Source of the DNA: Nocardia cerradoensis NBRC 101014
GTDB lineage: Bacteria > Actinomycetota > Actinomycetes > Mycobacteriales > Mycobacteriaceae
DNA length: 56,995 nucleotides
Direction: 5' to 3'
NCBI RefSeq assembly: GCF_000308535.1
Contig: NZ_BAFW01000013.1
Span: 1 to 56,995 of the forward strand
Under the pieces are notes generated by a model, which saw only the letters and a list, made by a program, of their open reading frames with translations, made no database searches and was not told the DNA's origin. A program made the position numbers and the translations under genes. This document shows positions 7,041 through 15,512 of the stretch, one piece after another (the first letter of the stretch is position 1; each line of letters opens with the position of its first letter).

Positions 7041-8486
7041 ATGCACCTTTCCGAGTTACCCGACCTGCGCAGCCGGCATGACCCCGGCGGGCCCTGTGTG
7101 GCCGACGATCAGGTCGAGCTGACCAACGCCGAGTTCGCCGATGCCGTACGACGCGCGGCCACCGCCCTTGCCGCGCACGGAGTTTCCTCCGGCGATGTCG
7201 TCGCGGTGATGTTGCCCAACACCGTGGCGCTGGTGGTGTCCCTGTTCGCCGCATGGCGGCTGGGCGCCGCGGTGACGCCGATCAATCCGTCGCTGGTTCC
7301 GGCCGAGGCCGGCTATCAGGTCACCGATGCCGGGGCCGAGGTGCTGGTCACCGATCGGCCGACCGATATCGGGGTCACGGTCCTCACCCCTGCCGAGCTC
7401 ACCGCGCGACCGTCCGCCGATATCGCCCCCGAAACTCGCGACGACGCGCTGGCCCTGCTCGTCTACACCAGTGGGACCACCGGGCGGCCCAAGGGCGTCA
7501 TGCTCGATCACGCGAACCTGAACGCGATGTGCGCCATGGCGATCGGCGCCTTCGAACTCACGGCCGGCGACCACAGCCTGCTGGTTTTGCCGCTGTTCCA
7601 TGTCAACGGCATCGTGGTGAGCACCCTTTCGCCGCTGCTCGCCGGCGGGCGTACCACGATCGCGGGACGGTTCAGCCCGACCGCGTTCTTCGACCGGCTC
7701 GAACGCAGCCGTGCCACCTACTTCTCCGCGGTGCCGACCATCTACACGATGCTGGCCGATCTGCCGCCGGACGTGGCCCCCGATACCTCATCGGTGCGAT
7801 TCGCGGTCTGCGGTGCCGCACCTGCCAGTGCCGAACTGCTGCGGAAGTTCGAAAACCGTTACGGCATACCGATCGTCGAGGGCTACGGCCTCTCCGAGGG
7901 CACCTGCGCGAGCGTCGTCAATCCGCTGCGCGGCCGCCGCAAGCCGGGCACGGTCGGTCTCCCGCTGCCCGGCCAGACGATCCGCATCGCCGACCCCGAC
8001 GGCAATCCGGTCGCCGACGGTGCCGCGGGCGAGGTGCTGATCCAGGGCCCGAATGTCATGCGCGGCTATCTGAATCGGCCGGAGGACACCGCCCGGACGC
8101 TCATCGACGGCTGGCTGCACACCGGCGATATCGGCCGCATCGACGAGGACGGCTACCTCGTCCTGGTGGACCGCGCCAAGGACATGATCATCCGCGGCGG
8201 CGAGAACATCTATCCCAAGGAGATCGAGAGCGTCGTCTACCAGCTGCCCGAGGTCGCCGAGGCCGCGGTGGTCGGCCGGGCCAGCGAGCTCTACGGCGAG
8301 GAGCCCGTGCTGTTCCTCGCCCTGAACTCCGGCGCCACCCTCACCGCCGAACAGGTGCTCGCCCATACCCGGCGGAACTTGTCGAAATACAAACTGCCGG
8401 TGGCGATCACCTTCCTCGACGACCTGCCCAAGAACGCCGTCGGCAAACTCGACAAACCGTCGCTGCGCCGCGTGACCACCGCCTGA
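7041..8486 (+). CDS. Acyl-CoA synthetase / AMP-dependent ligase (FadD-like)
   Basis: A 481-residue ANL-superfamily enzyme that activates a carboxylic acid as acyl-AMP and transfers it to CoA. Motifs: P-loop YTSGTTGRPKG at about 142-152, GYGLSEGT, the hinge WLHTGDIGRIDEDGY, VDRAKDMIIRGGENIYPKEI, and the catalytic lysine in LPKNAVGKLDKP near the end. The frame is open from a TTG at 7002, but the ATG at 7041 has an AGGA box 6 bases upstream and gives the expected short N-terminus. It is first in a plus-strand operon with the DUF3556 protein (27 bases downstream) and the FAD oxidoreductase. The substrate cannot be read from the sequence; the compact length suggests a medium-chain or aryl acid. 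Confidence 0.92.
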   Translation: MHLSELPDLRSRHDPGGPCVADDQVELTNAEFADAVRRAATALAAHGVSSGDVVAVMLPNTVALVVSLFAAWRLGAAVTPINPSLVPAEAGYQVTDAGAEVLVTDRPTDIGVTVLTPAELTARPSADIAPETRDDALALLVYTSGTTGRPKGVMLDHANLNAMCAMAIGAFELTAGDHSLLVLPLFHVNGIVVSTLSPLLAGGRTTIAGRFSPTAFFDRLERSRATYFSAVPTIYTMLADLPPDVAPDTSSVRFAVCGAAPASAELLRKFENRYGIPIVEGYGLSEGTCASVVNPLRGRRKPGTVGLPLPGQTIRIADPDGNPVADGAAGEVLIQGPNVMRGYLNRPEDTARTLIDGWLHTGDIGRIDEDGYLVLVDRAKDMIIRGGENIYPKEIESVVYQLPEVAEAAVVGRASELYGEEPVLFLALNSGATLTAEQVLAHTRRNLSKYKLPVAITFLDDLPKNAVGKLDKPSLRRVTTA

Positions 8487-8513
8487 TCCGCCCCACGAGA
8501 AGGAGATATTCCG

Positions 8514-10316
8514 ATGGGATTCACGAAGCCGGATCTACCGGCAGTCGATCCGGACACGTTCCTGCAGAAACCGCTGATGGAGCGAATGCGCATCCTCGGT
8601 GCCGATTGGGCCGAAAACGGCTTCGGCTCACCGAAGATGGTGCATTGCGTCTACATCCTCAAACTGGTCGTGTTCTACGCGATCGGTGGAATCACGGTGG
8701 CCACACTGACTTCCGGCCTCCCGGCGTTCTGGCATGTCGCCGAATGGTGGAATCAGCCGATCGTCTATCAGAAGGCGGTCGTCTGGACGGTGCTGCTGGA
8801 GGTCGTCGGTCTCGCCGGTTCGTGGGGGCCGTTGGCCGGCAAGGTGAAACCGATGACCGGTGGCATCCTGTTCTGGGCCCGGCCCGGCACCATCCGGCAA
8901 CGCCCGTGGGCGTGGGTGCCCGGTACCGGCGGAGATCGCCGCACCTGGTTCGACGTCACCCTGTATCTGGCCCTCCTGGCGAGTCTGGTGCTCGCGCTGG
9001 CTCTGCCCGGCGCGCACAGTGATTCGCTCGCGGCGGCTGTGCCGGACAACGTGTCCGGGCTCATCGCTCCCGCCGTGCTGCTGGCGCCGATCGTGCTGCT
9101 GATTCTCAACGGCCTGCGCGACAAGGTCGTCTTCCTCGGCGCCCGCGGCGAGCAGTATCTGCCGGCGCTGATCGCGTTCACCGTGTTCCCGTTCGTCGAC
9201 ATGATCGTCGCGTTGAAACTGCTGATCGTGGTGGTCTGGGTGTGCGCCGGATTCTCCAAACTCGGCAAGCATTTCTCCAACGTGGTGCCGCCGATGGTGT
9301 CCAACAGCCCGTCGGTGCCGTTCAAGTCGGTGAAACGCGCGCACTACAAGGACTTCCCGCGCGATATGCGTCCCTCCGGCATCGCGCATTTCATGGCCCA
9401 CGTCAACGGCACCTGCGTGGAGATGCTGGTCCCGCTGGTGCTGCTGTTCTCCACGAACAAGTGGGTGACGTCGATCGCGGTGCTGATCATGGTGATCTTC
9501 CACCTCTTCATCGTGTCCACCTTCCCGCTGGCCGTGCCGCTGGAATGGAACGTGCTGTTCGCCTATGCCACCGTTTTCCTGTTCCTCGGATTCCCGGCGT
9601 GGAACGGATACGCCGTGTGGGACATGTCGCCGGTGTGGCTGGCGGTCCCGGTGGTCGCCGCGCTGCTGTTCTTCCCGGTGCTCGGCAATCTGCGGCCCGA
9701 CAAGGTGTCGTTCCTGCCGTCGATGCGCCAGTACGCGGGCAACTGGGCCTCGGCGGTGTGGACGTTCACCCCGGGCGCCGAGGAGAAGTTGAACCGGGTG
9801 ACCCGCTCGGCCGGCAATCAGATCGATCAGTTCATCGATTTCGGTTACGAACCGCAGTGGGCGGAGATCACCCTGCAGAAGACGATCGCCTGGCGCACCC
9901 TGCACAGCCAGGGCCGCGGCCTGTTCTCGTTGCTGATCGCGCGGCTGCCCGATATCGATTCGCGTACGGTCCGGGAGGGGGAGTTCCTGTGCAACTCGAT
10001 CGTGGGGTTCAATTTCGGTGACGGCCACTTCCACGACGAGGGGATGATCCGCGCGGTGCAGGACGAGGCTCGCTTCGAACCCGGCGAATGTGTGGTCGCC
10101 TGGGTGGAATCGGAGGCGTTCGGCAGCGGCGTGCAGCACTACAAGCTGATCGACGCCGCGCTGGGCGTGATCGAACGCGGCACCTGGCGGGTCGCGGACG
10201 CGGTCGCCGAGCAGCCCTGGCTGCCGAACGGGCCGATTCCCCTGCGGCCCACCTGGACTCGTGCCGCCGCAGCGCGGATCGAACCCACGCAGGACGATTT
10301 CGGAGTGGTGGCGTGA
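8514..10316 (+). CDS. DUF3556 family integral membrane protein
   Basis: A 600-residue protein with a strong AGAAGGAGA ribosome-binding site before ATG 8514. It opens MGFTKPDLP, typical of the actinobacterial DUF3556 family. About eight to ten hydrophobic helices span residues 45-410, for example around 45-65, 88-108, 150-170, 184-204, 220-245 and 305-345. A soluble C-terminal part of about 190 residues is rich in aromatic and acidic residues. No catalytic function is established for the family. It sits between an acyl-CoA synthetase and an FAD oxidoreductase whose GTG overlaps its stop by 4 bases, so a role in lipid or isoprenoid metabolism is a guess from context only. Confidence 0.85.
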   Translation: MGFTKPDLPAVDPDTFLQKPLMERMRILGADWAENGFGSPKMVHCVYILKLVVFYAIGGITVATLTSGLPAFWHVAEWWNQPIVYQKAVVWTVLLEVVGLAGSWGPLAGKVKPMTGGILFWARPGTIRQRPWAWVPGTGGDRRTWFDVTLYLALLASLVLALALPGAHSDSLAAAVPDNVSGLIAPAVLLAPIVLLILNGLRDKVVFLGARGEQYLPALIAFTVFPFVDMIVALKLLIVVVWVCAGFSKLGKHFSNVVPPMVSNSPSVPFKSVKRAHYKDFPRDMRPSGIAHFMAHVNGTCVEMLVPLVLLFSTNKWVTSIAVLIMVIFHLFIVSTFPLAVPLEWNVLFAYATVFLFLGFPAWNGYAVWDMSPVWLAVPVVAALLFFPVLGNLRPDKVSFLPSMRQYAGNWASAVWTFTPGAEEKLNRVTRSAGNQIDQFIDFGYEPQWAEITLQKTIAWRTLHSQGRGLFSLLIARLPDIDSRTVREGEFLCNSIVGFNFGDGHFHDEGMIRAVQDEARFEPGECVVAWVESEAFGSGVQHYKLIDAALGVIERGTWRVADAVAEQPWLPNGPIPLRPTWTRAAAARIEPTQDDFGVVA

Positions 10317-11730
10317 CAACCGCACTGGTGGTCGGCGGCGGGCCCAACGGGCTCGCCGCCGCCGTCGCCCTCGCCTCCGAAGGTGTCGAGGTCACCGTGC
10401 TCGAAGCGGCCGAGCGGATCGGTGGCGGCACGCGCAGCAGCGAGGCGATCGTTCCCGGCCTGCTGCACGACCACTGCTCGGCCATCCACCCGATGGCCGT
10501 CGGATCCCCGTTCCTGACCAGCCTGGGCCTGGACCGCTACGGGCTCCGCTGGCGGCTGGCCGAGATCGACTGTGTGCATCCGCTCGATGACGGCAGCGCC
10601 GGTGTGCTGTACCGCTCGGTCGAGCAGACCGCGGCAGGGCTCGGTCGCGACGGCTCGCGCTGGCGCCTGGCATTCGAACGCCCGGTGCGGCGATACGACG
10701 CGCTGAGCGAGGACATCATGCGCCCGCTGCTGCGCGTGCCGCACCATCCCCTGACGCTGGCCCGGTTCGGGATGCCGACGCTGTTGCCCGGATCCACCGT
10801 TGCCCGGCTGTTCCGGACCGAGCAGGCGCGCGCGTTGTTCGGAGGTGTTGCGGCGCATGCCTTCCGGCCGTTGCATCAGCCGCTCACCTCGGCCATCGGA
10901 CTCGGGATCCTCACGGCCGGGCATCGGCACGGCTGGGCGGTCGCGTCCGGCGGATCACAGGCGATCAGCGATGCGATGGCGGCGCTGCTGACGGAGCTGG
11001 GCGGAAAGATCGAGACCGGGGTGCCGATCGAGTCGGCCGCGCAGCTGGCCCCGGCGACATCACGCTCTTCGATCTGGCGCCCGATGCGGTCGGCCGCATT
11101 CTCGGGGATCGGCTGCCCGGCCGAGTCCGTCGGGCGTTCAGCCGCTTCCGTCGCGGCCCCGGCGCCTTCAAGGTGGATTTCGCGGTGGCGGACGGAGTGC
11201 CGTGGACCAATCCGCAGGCTCGCCGTGCCGGAACCGTCCATCTCGCCGGGACCTACGGTGAGCTGGCCGCGACCGAACGTGAGATTCACGCCGGTCGGAT
11301 GCCCGAGCGTCCGTTCGTCCTGATCGGCCAGCAGTATCTGGCCGATCCGCAGCGCTCGGCAGGCGATGTGCACCCGGTGTGGAGTTATGCGCACGTCCCC
11401 AACGGCTTCACCGGCGACGCGACCGAGGCGATCATCGCCCAGATCGAGCGATTCGCGCCCGGGTTCCGGGAACGCATTGTGGGACAGGCGGTTCGCTCGA
11501 CGACCGAGATGGCCGTCTACAACCCGAACTACGCCGGCGGCGACATCATGACCGGCGCCAAGGACATTCGACAGCTGATGTTCGGACCGCGCACCACGTT
11601 GTCTCCCTACAGTCTCGGCGTCCGAGGCATGTACATCTGTTCGGCGGCAACGCCACCCGGGCCGGGAGCGCACGGAATGTGCGGCGCCAATGCGGCACAG
11701 CTCGCGCTCGCCGAGTTGAGGCGCGGGTAG
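10313..11730 (+). pseudogene. Phytoene-desaturase-like FAD oxidoreductase, broken by a -1 frameshift
   Basis: The GTG at 10313 overlaps the DUF3556 stop (GTGA). The frame starts with a Rossmann FAD motif (VVGGGPNGLAAAVALASEG) and the GGGTRS segment of NAD(P)/FAD-dependent amine-oxidase/phytoene-desaturase relatives. Good protein character continues to about 11047, then jumps frame: the remaining domain (GDITLFDLAP, then VDFAVADGVPW, down to GMCGANAAQLAL with the C-terminal FAD contact) is read one base off, to the stop at 11730. One missing G in CTGGCCCC (11045-11052) would join the halves exactly as QL-GPGDITLFDL. This is either a genuine recent inactivation or a sequencing error in a G/C run. 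The two halves together make about 472 residues. Confidence 0.85.
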
Positions 11731-11765
11731 GGGCCGAGGCACCTCGTCGCGGAAGCCCTGCCCGA

Positions 11766-12461
11766 TCACTTCAACACGTTGACCGCCCGCGCGATGACCA
11801 GCGCCGCGGTGATCAGCGACAGCGCCGATTCGGCCATCATCAGCGTCTTGGCCCAGCGCGTCATCGGCATCACATCGGTGGGGCTGAAGGCGGTGGCGTT
11901 GGTGAACGACAGGTAGAGGTAGTCGAGGAATTCCGGTTCCCAGTCGGCGGGCGCCAGGTCGCGGTTCTGCATCTGGACGAACAGGAAATCCGGGAGCGGC
12001 TCACGGGCGTGCGCCCGGGCAGCCGGCCCGCCGCGATCGAATTCCCAATACCAGAGCGCGAATACGGTGACGTTGGTCAGCCAGATGGCCGCGCCGGAAC
12101 CGAGCAGCACCGGCGGATCGTTGCTGAGGGTGCCGTCGATGAGCCCGGCGACGAGCCGGAACACCGACCATGCGGTGGCGATTCCCAGCAGCGCCGACAT
12201 CGCCAGGCCACACCACCGCAGCCAGATCTCCTCCCGATCCAGCCGCACCGGGCTGCTCACCACCAGCACGATGAGCAGCAGCACCTCGAGCAGGGGCAGC
12301 AGCCAGATCGGCCGCAGCTGGAAATGATGTGGCAGCAGCAGTTGCAGCACGATGATCCCCACCATCGCCGCCGTCGCCGCCCACCGCGATTCGCCCGCGG
12401 TGCGCCGTTTCCACGCCGGGATCTCGTCGCCGCTGGAGCTGTCGTTTCCGGAGCCGCTCAC
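11766..12461 (-). CDS. Small membrane protein with a degenerate potassium-channel pore segment
   Basis: From the GTG at 12461 this is 231 residues; the frame is open to 12545 but that would overlap the promoter of the divergent gene. Four or five hydrophobic helices are visible. The C-terminal part follows the two-helix potassium-channel pattern: a tyrosine-rich helix, SFTNATAFSPTDVMPMT, then a helix with AESALSL and ARAVNVL. Compared with the usual SFVTLTTLGYGDITP type, the selectivity-filter TxGYGD is replaced by AFSPTD, keeping the flanking Ser-Phe, Thr, Asp, Pro and Thr. It may be a non-conducting or differently selective relative, or a DUF1345-like protein. Function unknown. Confidence 0.65.
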   Translation of the reverse strand: MSGSGNDSSSGDEIPAWKRRTAGESRWAATAAMVGIIVLQLLLPHHFQLRPIWLLPLLEVLLLIVLVVSSPVRLDREEIWLRWCGLAMSALLGIATAWSVFRLVAGLIDGTLSNDPPVLLGSGAAIWLTNVTVFALWYWEFDRGGPAARAHAREPLPDFLFVQMQNRDLAPADWEPEFLDYLYLSFTNATAFSPTDVMPMTRWAKTLMMAESALSLITAALVIARAVNVLK

Positions 12462-12578
12462 CCGAGCAGTATTGCCCGCGCGAAGACGGCATGCACGCAG
12501 GAACGCGGGCTCGTCAGGGCGGGCGACCCTAAGATGGGGAACCACAGCGCGTATGTCGGCTCGCAGGAGGGCTCGGTG

Positions 12579-12986
12579 ATGACTGTGGTTCGCAAGGTAG
12601 TTCTGGGCGGCGCGATTGCCGTGCTGCTCGGCTCGGGTGCCGGCGCGGCGGCCGCGGAGACGGTTCCGTTTCAGATCAACCCCGCGCCGTACGGTAATCC
12701 GAACGGCAGCGTCGATTCGCTACCCGCCCGCTGTGTGGCCGTCACCGGTGCACGAGCGGGGGAAATCACCATCACCGGCGCGAACGACCGTGGGTGGGGC
12801 TGCTATTCGGCGCCGGTGCGATGGTTGAACCTCGCCACCGGCGCATCCGGCGAAGCGCATCTTTCCGACGGCCTCAACGGGATTCCGCCGGCCGTCACGG
12901 TCGTGACCGGGAGCGGACCCGTCGTCGCCGTCGTTCTCACCGGCGGCGTGTACACGCCCGGCCTCGTCTCCGTGCAGGTGCCGTAA
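12579..12986 (+). CDS. Small secreted protein of unknown function
   Basis: A 135-residue protein. The ATG at 12579 has AGGAGG 8 bases upstream. A clear Sec signal peptide (VVRK, a hydrophobic core rich in Ala/Gly/Leu/Val, cleavage near AAAA-ET at 26) is followed by about 108 mature residues that look beta-rich, with two cysteines (ARC and WGC) that could form a disulfide. No domain is recognised. It is divergent from the channel-like gene (117 bases between starts) and convergent with the DUF1295 gene (12 bases between ends). Confidence 0.8.
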   Translation: MTVVRKVVLGGAIAVLLGSGAGAAAAETVPFQINPAPYGNPNGSVDSLPARCVAVTGARAGEITITGANDRGWGCYSAPVRWLNLATGASGEAHLSDGLNGIPPAVTVVTGSGPVVAVVLTGGVYTPGLVSVQVP

Positions 12987-12998
12987 CCGACGGGCGGC

Positions 12999-13877
12999 TC
13001 ACAGCGCGCGGGGCCGCGGTGGCAGCGGCACGAAGGCCGAAACCCGCTGCACCACATCGCGATACGCGGGTCGTCGCTGGAGGCTGCGCTGTTCCATCAT
13101 CGGAATGCTGACGCCCACGAACATCGCGACCATCGTCACCACACCCGCGAGAACCCACCAGCTGCCCGGGGCTGCGGCCAGACCGAACAGGCCGAACGAG
13201 AGCCAGACGCCGCACTCGCCGAAATAGTTCGGATGCCGCGACCACGCCCAGACACCGCGGTCCATGACCTGGCCGGGAGATTTGGTGGCGGCGAAGCGAT
13301 GCATCTGCAGATCGGCGACGGCTTCCAGCGTCACCGCGCCCGCACCGATCACGAAGGCGACCACGTCGAGCACGCCGAACGGTTCGCCGGCGCGCGTCGC
13401 GACCACGTACACCGGAATCATCCCGGCGAACACCTGCAACGTCGGAAAGACGTGAATTCCGAACAGATCCGCGGCGAAGGCGAATCTGCCCGCGCGTTCG
13501 CGCACCATCGGATAGCGCCAATCCTCGTGGTGCATACCGGGAAAGGTGGACACCCAGTTGGCGGTGAGCCGCACCGCCCACACCAGCATGACGGCCATCA
13601 GCAGCCACCAGCGCGCCGAATTCGACGGCTCGTCGCTGCGGAACCACCAGTAGAAGGCGAGCAGCGGCGGGATCACGCTCCAGTACGGGTCGTAGAAACT
13701 GGAATTCTGGTAGATCCGGCTGAATACGAACACCACGACCGTGGCGATCAGATCGGCGATCAGGCCGTTCAACCACAGCTGCCCGGTATCCGGGCCCCAC
13801 AGCAGCCAGGCGAGTCCCACGACGACGGCGATCACATAGGCCAGCGCGACTCGAACCAGGGCGCCCACTCTGCTCAT
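12999..13877 (-). CDS. DUF1295 family membrane protein (steroid 5-alpha-reductase-like)
   Basis: A 292-residue protein with six or seven hydrophobic helices and the hallmark SRHPNYFGECGVW segment near residue 215, shared by DUF1295 and the steroid 5-alpha-reductase/isoprenylcysteine methyltransferase fold, where it helps bind NADPH or another cofactor. Upstream TANWVSTFPGMHHEDWRYP is also family-typical. The family probably reduces double bonds of lipids or sterols, but no substrate is known here. The ATG at 13877 begins MSRVGALVRV. It stands alone on the minus strand, with the 72-bp element copy 2 upstream of it. Confidence 0.88.
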   Translation of the reverse strand: MSRVGALVRVALAYVIAVVVGLAWLLWGPDTGQLWLNGLIADLIATVVVFVFSRIYQNSSFYDPYWSVIPPLLAFYWWFRSDEPSNSARWWLLMAVMLVWAVRLTANWVSTFPGMHHEDWRYPMVRERAGRFAFAADLFGIHVFPTLQVFAGMIPVYVVATRAGEPFGVLDVVAFVIGAGAVTLEAVADLQMHRFAATKSPGQVMDRGVWAWSRHPNYFGECGVWLSFGLFGLAAAPGSWWVLAGVVTMVAMFVGVSIPMMEQRSLQRRPAYRDVVQRVSAFVPLPPRPRAL

Positions 13878-13951
13878 GAGCGCACTCTAGGCACTGCGCG
13901 GCCGAGCGGAGCCGGATTCGGACAACACCGGCAGTCCGCCGGATCAGCGCC

Positions 13952-14023
13952 GAACTGATCGTGCAAACCGCGCCGTTTCTCGGCGATTTCCGGATTTCCA
14001 GGCGAGGTTTGCACGAATAATTC
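13952..14023. repeat. 72-bp inverted-repeat element, copy 2
   Basis: Same 16-base left arm as copy 1 and right arm TTTGCACGAATAATTC, with a continuous 10-bp stem CGTGCAAACC/GGTTTGCACG. It begins 4 bases beyond the stop of the crotonase gene on the minus strand, so it may end that transcript here. Confidence 0.7.
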
Positions 14024-14026
14024 GCC

Positions 14027-14770
14027 CTAGCGGGAAACGAATTCGTCCAAGCGGCGGCCAGTCTCCTCGGTGTGGATGAGTGCCCGGATTTCGGTGCGCT
14101 CCAGGGCATACCCCGCTCCGGTGCCTGTCGCGTCGATACACCGTTTGGCAGCGGTGTAGGCGTGCGCGGGAAGATCGGCCAGCCGTCCGGCGAGTGTCAG
14201 CGCGGTGGCGGCAGGATCCTCGACGGCCCGATGCACCAGGCCGAGGCGTTCGGCGGTCGTCCCGTCGATCAGCTCCGCGCCGAGAATCAGCCGATAGGCG
14301 ACGGCCGGGCCGACCAACCGGGTAAGCCGCTGGGTGCCACCGGCTCCCGGCAGCAAACCGATACCCACCTCGGGCAACCCGATCTTGGCGGTAGCGCGCG
14401 CGACCCGGAAGTCGCAGGCGAGGGCCAGTTCGAATCCGCCGCCGGTGGCCGCACCGCCGATTTCGGCGATCGTGGGTTTTCCCAGCGCCGCCAGCGCCGC
14501 GAACGCATCCTGCAGCAGCAAACAGAATTTCTCCAGCCGCACGCCTCGGTCGGGCAGTTCCCGCCAGGAATCCATCATGGCGATATCGGCGCCCGCGCAG
14601 AACACCTTCGCCGCACTGCGTACCACGACCGCACGCACTTCCGGGTCCGCACCGAGTTCGGTGACCGCCGTGGCGAATTCACCCGCCTGCGCCTCGTCGA
14701 AGGCGTTGACCGGCGGGCGATCGAGGGTGAGGACGCCGACGGCGCCGATACGAGACAGCGTGACCGACAA
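14027..14770 (-). CDS. Enoyl-CoA hydratase/isomerase (crotonase) family protein
   Basis: A 247-residue crotonase fold. CoA/oxyanion-hole segments are present ([11 protein letters not shown] and [17 protein letters not shown]), and [18 protein letters not shown] carries the first catalytic glutamate (as in rat Glu144). The position of the second glutamate (rat Glu164) is occupied by Arg in VAYRLILGA, so classic hydration may be altered; isomerase, hydrolase or one-glutamate hydratase chemistry are alternatives. The start is a TTG; its GGAGTGA ribosome-binding site overlaps the stop of the upstream tetR gene, so the two are translationally coupled. It is the last gene of the catabolic locus that begins at 21087. 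Confidence 0.88.
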   Translation of the reverse strand: MSVTLSRIGAVGVLTLDRPPVNAFDEAQAGEFATAVTELGADPEVRAVVVRSAAKVFCAGADIAMMDSWRELPDRGVRLEKFCLLLQDAFAALAALGKPTIAEIGGAATGGGFELALACDFRVARATAKIGLPEVGIGLLPGAGGTQRLTRLVGPAVAYRLILGAELIDGTTAERLGLVHRAVEDPAATALTLAGRLADLPAHAYTAAKRCIDATGTGAGYALERTEIRALIHTEETGRRLDEFVSR

Positions 14771-14776
14771 GATATT

Positions 14777-15439
14777 TCACTCCATGAGATGTCGATAGCG
14801 CTCGGCGACTGCCGGAGCGAGCAGGGTGGGCAGCACGAAACGCACCTGTGCCCGGATGTATTGCTCGACGGTGTAGCGCGGCGCGAAATGCCAATGTTTG
14901 AGGGCCCAGGCGTGGGCGAGCATCATCAGGTTGAAGACGACGAGATCCGGATCGAGGTCGTTCATCAGCCCGGCCGCGATTCCCGCCTCGACCGCGGCCC
15001 GCAGCGGGGCCGAGGTTTCCACCTCGAGTTCCTTGATCCGTTCGCGGCCTTGCGGATCGAGGGTCCGGCTCTCCCGATAGGTCAGAACCACGGCGTCGAG
15101 GTTCTCGTCGACGATTTCCACATAGTGGCGGAAACCGGCGACGAGTCGCTCCACCGGATCGTCGCCGACCGCGTCCATGGCCGGATCCAATTCGTCCCGG
15201 AAGGCGTCGAGGATGTCGACGATGGCCGCGAGCAGCAGGTCTTCCTTACCGCCGAAGTACTTGTAGATGAGCCCGACGCTCACATCGGCCTGATCCGCGA
15301 GTGCCTGCATCGACATCTGATGAAAGCCTGTGGTCTGCATGACGGCGACGGCCGCGTTGAGGAGTTGGCGCCGGCGCGAACTGGTTCGCACCGCACGCAC
15401 CGCCTCCTCGATTTCCATCGGTGCGGATCGCTTCGCCAT
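14777..15439 (-). CDS. TetR-family regulator of the catabolic locus
   Basis: A 220-residue protein from ATG 15439, which has an AAGGGTAGG box; the open frame reaches 15490 but that overlaps the operator. Residues about 20-65 form the TetR helix-turn-helix ([20 protein letters not shown] followed by FGGKEDLL). The rest is a helical ligand domain, probably sensing an acyl-CoA as many FadR-like TetR proteins do. It lies between the acyl-CoA dehydrogenase (74 bases upstream) and a coupled crotonase. The palindrome at 15472-15485 in front of it recurs before the operon at 21161-21174, which supports autoregulation and control of the whole locus. Confidence 0.9.
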   Translation of the reverse strand: MAKRSAPMEIEEAVRAVRTSSRRRQLLNAAVAVMQTTGFHQMSMQALADQADVSVGLIYKYFGGKEDLLLAAIVDILDAFRDELDPAMDAVGDDPVERLVAGFRHYVEIVDENLDAVVLTYRESRTLDPQGRERIKELEVETSAPLRAAVEAGIAAGLMNDLDPDLVVFNLMMLAHAWALKHWHFAPRYTVEQYIRAQVRFVLPTLLAPAVAERYRHLME

Positions 15440-15471
15440 CGGGCCTACCCTTCCGTATCTGCGCAGTCGAA

Positions 15472-15485
15472 TGAACGACGGTTCA
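15472..15485. promoter_or_regulatory. TetR operator candidate TGAACGACGGTTCA
   Basis: Perfect 5-base arms with a 4-base spacer, 33 bases before the tetR start. Together with preceding GAA it shares GAATGAACG with the site at 21161-21174. Confidence 0.65.
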
Positions 15486-15512
15486 CTCAACTCTAGAGTG
15501 GTCCACCGAGAA

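Noticed and set aside
8628..10325. A long open frame opposite the DUF3556 gene
   Set aside because: It is rich in His/Arg/Asp/Gln/Gly as antisense frames in high-GC DNA are, has no family motifs, and the plus-strand gene has a strong ribosome-binding site and clear protein character. The same applies to long antisense frames opposite dus, desA, the PucR gene, plsB and the MFS gene.
15472..15485. KstR (cholesterol regulon) site
   Set aside because: KstR sites have AAC-N2-GTT spacing; this motif has 4 bases between the arms and no steroid genes are near.
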